From an uncultured Bacteroidales bacterium (GTDB lineage Bacteria; Bacteroidota; Bacteroidia; Bacteroidales; Lentimicrobiaceae), in NCBI GenBank assembly GCA_937864935.1, contig CALMDN010000334.1, positions 1 through 9,761 of the forward strand: a stretch of DNA of 9,761 bases, in the 5' to 3' direction. The notes under the pieces were generated by a model. That model saw only the letters and a list, made by a program, of their open reading frames with translations. It was not told the DNA's origin and did no database searches. Below are positions 8,027-9,761 of this stretch, piece by piece; the stretch's first letter is position 1, and each line of letters begins with the position of its first letter. The position numbers were made by a program, and so were the translations under genes.

Positions 8027-8056
8027 CAAAGCTATGTATTAAATATTTCAATCCAA
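8027..8056 (-). promoter_or_regulatory. Bacteroidota-type promoter of the protease operon
   Basis: On the minus strand the -33 element TTG (8054-8056) is followed by a 19-base spacer and then TAGCTTTG (8027-8034), an exact match to the Bacteroidota -7 consensus TAnnTTTG. Transcription should begin near 8020, leaving a leader of about 53 bases before the ATG at 7967. Immediately upstream of that ATG is AAAGGGATTGCTACC, with no strong Shine-Dalgarno sequence, as is normal in this phylum. The position of this promoter argues for the 7967 start over an extended start at 8051. No second promoter is visible before the downstream protease gene, so both genes probably share it. Confidence 0.75.
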
Positions 8057-8204
8057 CTTTTAATTGAAAAAAAAGTTTGTGTCTAAATGATTGAATAATT
8101 ATTAGTTAAGCTAAGATTTGCCGCAAATGCCTGATATGAAAGCAACTCAACATCCGGCTTTTGCAATTTTTTTAAAAACAGGCTGGGCTGATTTCTTCAG
8201 GAAA

Positions 8205-8236
8205 CTGTAATCCGGCATTGCTGTAAGCCAGCATTG
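8205..8236. repeat. Two tandem copies of a 16-bp direct repeat
   Basis: On the plus strand CTGTAATCCGGCATTG (8205-8220) is followed directly by CTGTAAGCCAGCATTG (8221-8236), matching at 14 of 16 positions. The second copy overlaps a small inverted repeat, AGCCA-GCAT-TGGCT (8226-8239). The pair lies about 150-180 bases upstream of the -33 element of the protease promoter. Head-to-tail 16-bp units could be a double binding site for a regulator, or a chance duplication; nothing else in the window tells which. Confidence 0.5.
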
Positions 8237-8279
8237 GCTGATTGGGATCATTTTCTTCACAGGCGGAATGCAATGTACT

Positions 8280-8287
8280 TATTTTTG
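8280..8287 (+). promoter_or_regulatory. Candidate plus-strand -7 element without a visible gene
   Basis: TATTTTTG matches the Bacteroidota -7 consensus TAnnTTTG exactly and is followed by CA. The -33 half is poor: only TTC (8256-8258) at a 21-base spacing. Transcription would run rightward into the end of the permease gene, opposite to it. Downstream to 8400 there is no open frame of note, only a six-codon ATG frame at 8354. It could start a small or antisense RNA, but a chance match in T-rich DNA is as likely. Confidence 0.2.
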
Positions 8288-8397
8288 CACCTGGCTGTCG
8301 GTTTAGCACCTACAGGAGCCCGGGACACGATCAAACAACGCACACCCTGTTCAGATGACAGACACGGATTTTTAAAAAGGTTGCCCGGGGATATTTT

Positions 8398-9639
8398 TTA
8401 ATAGGAAGAAAGGCTGATACGTTCCTGGTTGATCCTGTTGAGGCTTAAAACAGGAATTATAGCTGCAATCAGCCCGATACATGAAACAGTGAGAAAAACA
8501 TATAGAAAATCGGTGAATTTCATGAGGACCGGATAGGCATTGATCAGAAAGGAACCTCCTTCGGCATTGATCTTTACAATACCGAACTGCTGCTGTATTA
8601 TACAGATTGCTGCTCCGAGAATCAGGCCGGCCAAAGCACCGCTCAGGGATACCAGCAAGCCTTCGGTCAAGAAAACGGCCCTGATCAGGCGTGTACCTGC
8701 TCCAAGGCTGCGCAGCACGGCGATGTCTTTTTTCTTGTCGAGCACCAGCATCGAAAGTGTACCGATCACATTGAAAGTTGCGATCAGCAGGATAAAGGAA
8801 AGGATCAGAAAGATGGCCCATTTTTCAGAATGCATGATCCTGTAAAGCGTTTCCTGTTGCTGCAGCCTGTTCTTCACCTGGAAGTCAGCTCCTGCAATGT
8901 TGCTGATTTTCTCCTGCAAAGCCTCCATGTCGGCTTCGGGAGCGAAAGACAATTCAACCGCAGTCAACTCGTTTTTATATTCAAAGAGCTCTTTCATAAA
9001 ACCCAGGGGAACGATCACATATTTTGTATCGAAATCCTGTTGAACCGAGAAAATCCCTGCAGCCCTGATGTCGGAACGGTTAAAGGCATTTTCAGGATTT
9101 ATACCGATGTTGCCGGTCCGGCGCGGTGCATAAGCCTCAATAAAACTGTTGTAATCATCGGTATTCAATCCGAGGTAATAGGCCACTCCCTGACCAACTA
9201 CCGCAAAAGGCTGGTCTTTGAATTGCAGAATCAGGCTGCCGGCAGTAAGCATGGTGTCGAGACCGGTCCATTCCGTATAGCTTGAGTCGACACCTTTCAG
9301 TGTTGCCAGAAACTGCGCCTTCCCATAGCGCAGCAGGGCTTTCTCCTCGATCACGGCCGTCTGGTGCTGCACACCTTTCAATGCGGAAATTTCAGCCCAG
9401 GGATAGGCATCAGCCTCAAAGGTTTTACCCCTGACCGGACTTACCTTGATCTGGGGGTCAAAACTGTTGAAAAGACTCACCACCAGGCTCTCAAAACCAT
9501 TGAAAACCGATAAAACCACGATCAGGGCCATGGTGCCGATGGTGACCCCGGCAACAGATATCCCCGAAATGTAATTGATCACATTGTGTGATTTTTTCGA
9601 TTTCAGGTACCTCCAGGCGATGAAGAGCGGTAATTTCAA
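8398..9639 (-). CDS. LolC/LolE-family ABC transporter permease (lipoprotein-releasing type)
   Basis: A 413-residue inner-membrane permease of the FtsX/MacB superfamily, close to the usual LolC/LolE length of about 400. The N-terminal cytoplasmic segment (LPLFIAWRYLKSKKSHNVIN) is typical of the Bacteroidota members. Helix 1 spans about 24-47, a MacB-type periplasmic core domain about 50-265, helix 2 about 273-299, helix 3 about 320-347 and helix 4 about 376-399. Between helices 2 and 3 is the coupling motif DKKKDIAVLRSLGA (301-314), which contacts the ATPase. In LolCDE such subunits extract lipoproteins from the inner membrane for transfer to LolA. No ATPase gene lies in the window, and many Bacteroidota use a single permease of this type, probably as a homodimer (inference). 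The start codon is TTG at 9639, preceded by AAGG a few bases upstream; no nearby in-frame ATG gives a better N-terminus. It follows rbfA by 28 bases, so read-through is likely. LolC cannot be told from LolE here. Confidence 0.9.
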   Translation of the reverse strand: MKLPLFIAWRYLKSKKSHNVINYISGISVAGVTIGTMALIVVLSVFNGFESLVVSLFNSFDPQIKVSPVRGKTFEADAYPWAEISALKGVQHQTAVIEEKALLRYGKAQFLATLKGVDSSYTEWTGLDTMLTAGSLILQFKDQPFAVVGQGVAYYLGLNTDDYNSFIEAYAPRRTGNIGINPENAFNRSDIRAAGIFSVQQDFDTKYVIVPLGFMKELFEYKNELTAVELSFAPEADMEALQEKISNIAGADFQVKNRLQQQETLYRIMHSEKWAIFLILSFILLIATFNVIGTLSMLVLDKKKDIAVLRSLGAGTRLIRAVFLTEGLLVSLSGALAGLILGAAICIIQQQFGIVKINAEGGSFLINAYPVLMKFTDFLYVFLTVSCIGLIAAIIPVLSLNRINQERISLSSY

Positions 9640-9667
9640 CGGACCTTGAATTGGGTGAATACTTAAC

Positions 9668-9761
9668 TCAGGCTTTCAGCAGGTTGTCGATGTTTTCAAT
9701 GTTATCGAGCGAATCATCAATAAAAAAGAGAAGTTCGGGGATCACCCGCATCTGTTTTCCA
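9668..9761 (-). CDS. rbfA: Ribosome-binding factor A, C-terminal fragment (partial at window edge)
   Basis: Only the last 30 codons and the TGA stop (9668-9670) are inside the window. They begin GKQMRVIPELLFFIDDSLDN and end IDNLLKA. The pattern of R-x-x-P-E-L, then F-x-x-D-x-S, then a short acidic helix is the characteristic end of RbfA, a small KH-fold protein that binds the 30S subunit, helps mature the 5' end of 16S rRNA and aids cold adaptation. The gene continues past the right edge, so its start cannot be seen. It is immediately upstream of the LolC/LolE-type permease, an order I know from other Bacteroidota genomes, which supports both calls. Confidence 0.88.
   Translation of the reverse strand, partial: GKQMRVIPELLFFIDDSLDNIENIDNLLKA

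Larger units (their letters stand above)
7968..8397. other. Intergenic region between the permease gene and the protease operon
   Basis: About 430 bases without a convincing gene on either strand. The left part (7968-8056) is the operon leader and promoter. The middle (8205-8236) has the tandem 16-bp repeat. The right part is moderately GC-rich, with two CCCGGG hexamers at 8319-8324 and 8384-8389 and a TTTTTAAAAA palindrome at 8369-8378. I see no clear intrinsic terminator for the permease gene on the minus strand, and no tRNA or known structured RNA that I can recognise. Confidence 0.6.

Noticed and set aside
7968..8051. N-terminal extension of the Kgp-like protease (28 residues from an ATG at 8051)
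   Set aside because: It begins upstream of the -7 promoter box and would bury the signal peptide; the ATG at 7967 fits better.
8369..8390. TTTTTAAAAA palindrome and CCCGGGG as a terminator for the permease gene
   Set aside because: No GC-rich stem directly precedes a T-run on the minus strand, so it does not make an intrinsic terminator.
8372..8821. 149-codon open frame on the minus strand overlapping the permease gene
   Set aside because: It lies almost wholly inside the permease gene in another frame; the Cys/Arg/Pro-rich translation has no recognisable domain.
8830..9285. 151-codon open frame on the plus strand
   Set aside because: Antisense shadow of the permease periplasmic domain, with no family resemblance.
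1..9761. CRISPR arrays, insertion sequences, tRNA or rRNA genes
   Set aside because: I found no regularly spaced repeats, transposase, terminal inverted repeats or tRNA-like cloverleaf on either strand.

Overview
The window looks like chromosomal DNA of a member of the Bacteroidota, most likely Bacteroidales or a relative. The reasons are two secreted C25 (gingipain-family) proteases with type IX secretion C-terminal domains, signal peptides ending Ala|Gln, a Bacteroidota-type promoter (TTG, 19 bases, TAGCTTTG), poor Shine-Dalgarno sequences, and an rbfA / LolC-LolE-type permease pair that I know from Bacteroidota genomes. All genes read on the minus strand.

From right to left (the direction of transcription), the window opens with the last 30 codons of rbfA (9668-9761, truncated by the window edge). 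After 28 bases comes a four-helix ABC permease of the LolC/LolE family (8398-9639, TTG start). Next is a spacer of about 430 bases with no gene (7968-8397). It holds a clear minus-strand promoter (8027-8056), a 16-bp direct repeat in two tandem copies (8205-8236) and a weak plus-strand promoter-like motif.

That promoter should drive a two-gene operon. The first gene (4032-7967) encodes a 1311-residue protease resembling the lysine-specific gingipain Kgp. Eighteen bases later the second gene (183-4013) encodes a 1276-residue protease resembling the arginine-specific gingipains RgpA/RgpB. The operon ends at a 46-bp perfect palindrome that serves as an intrinsic terminator (126-171). Positions 1-125 hold no recognisable gene.

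The main observation is the pairing. Each protein keeps the His/Cys dyad at the gingipain spacing of 33 residues. The Rgp-like protein keeps the Asp that in RgpB sits at the base of the S1 pocket, and the Kgp-like protein keeps the Trp...Asp pair of the Kgp S1 pocket. Both have an Arg at the expected junction between propeptide and catalytic domain. The inference is a co-transcribed Arg-specific plus Lys-specific protease pair, exported by the type IX system, in which the Arg-specific partner may mature both. The two differ in their accessory C-terminal halves: a glutamine-amidotransferase-like domain plus PKD domain in the Rgp-like protein, and a jelly-roll domain plus Ig-like domains in the Kgp-like protein.
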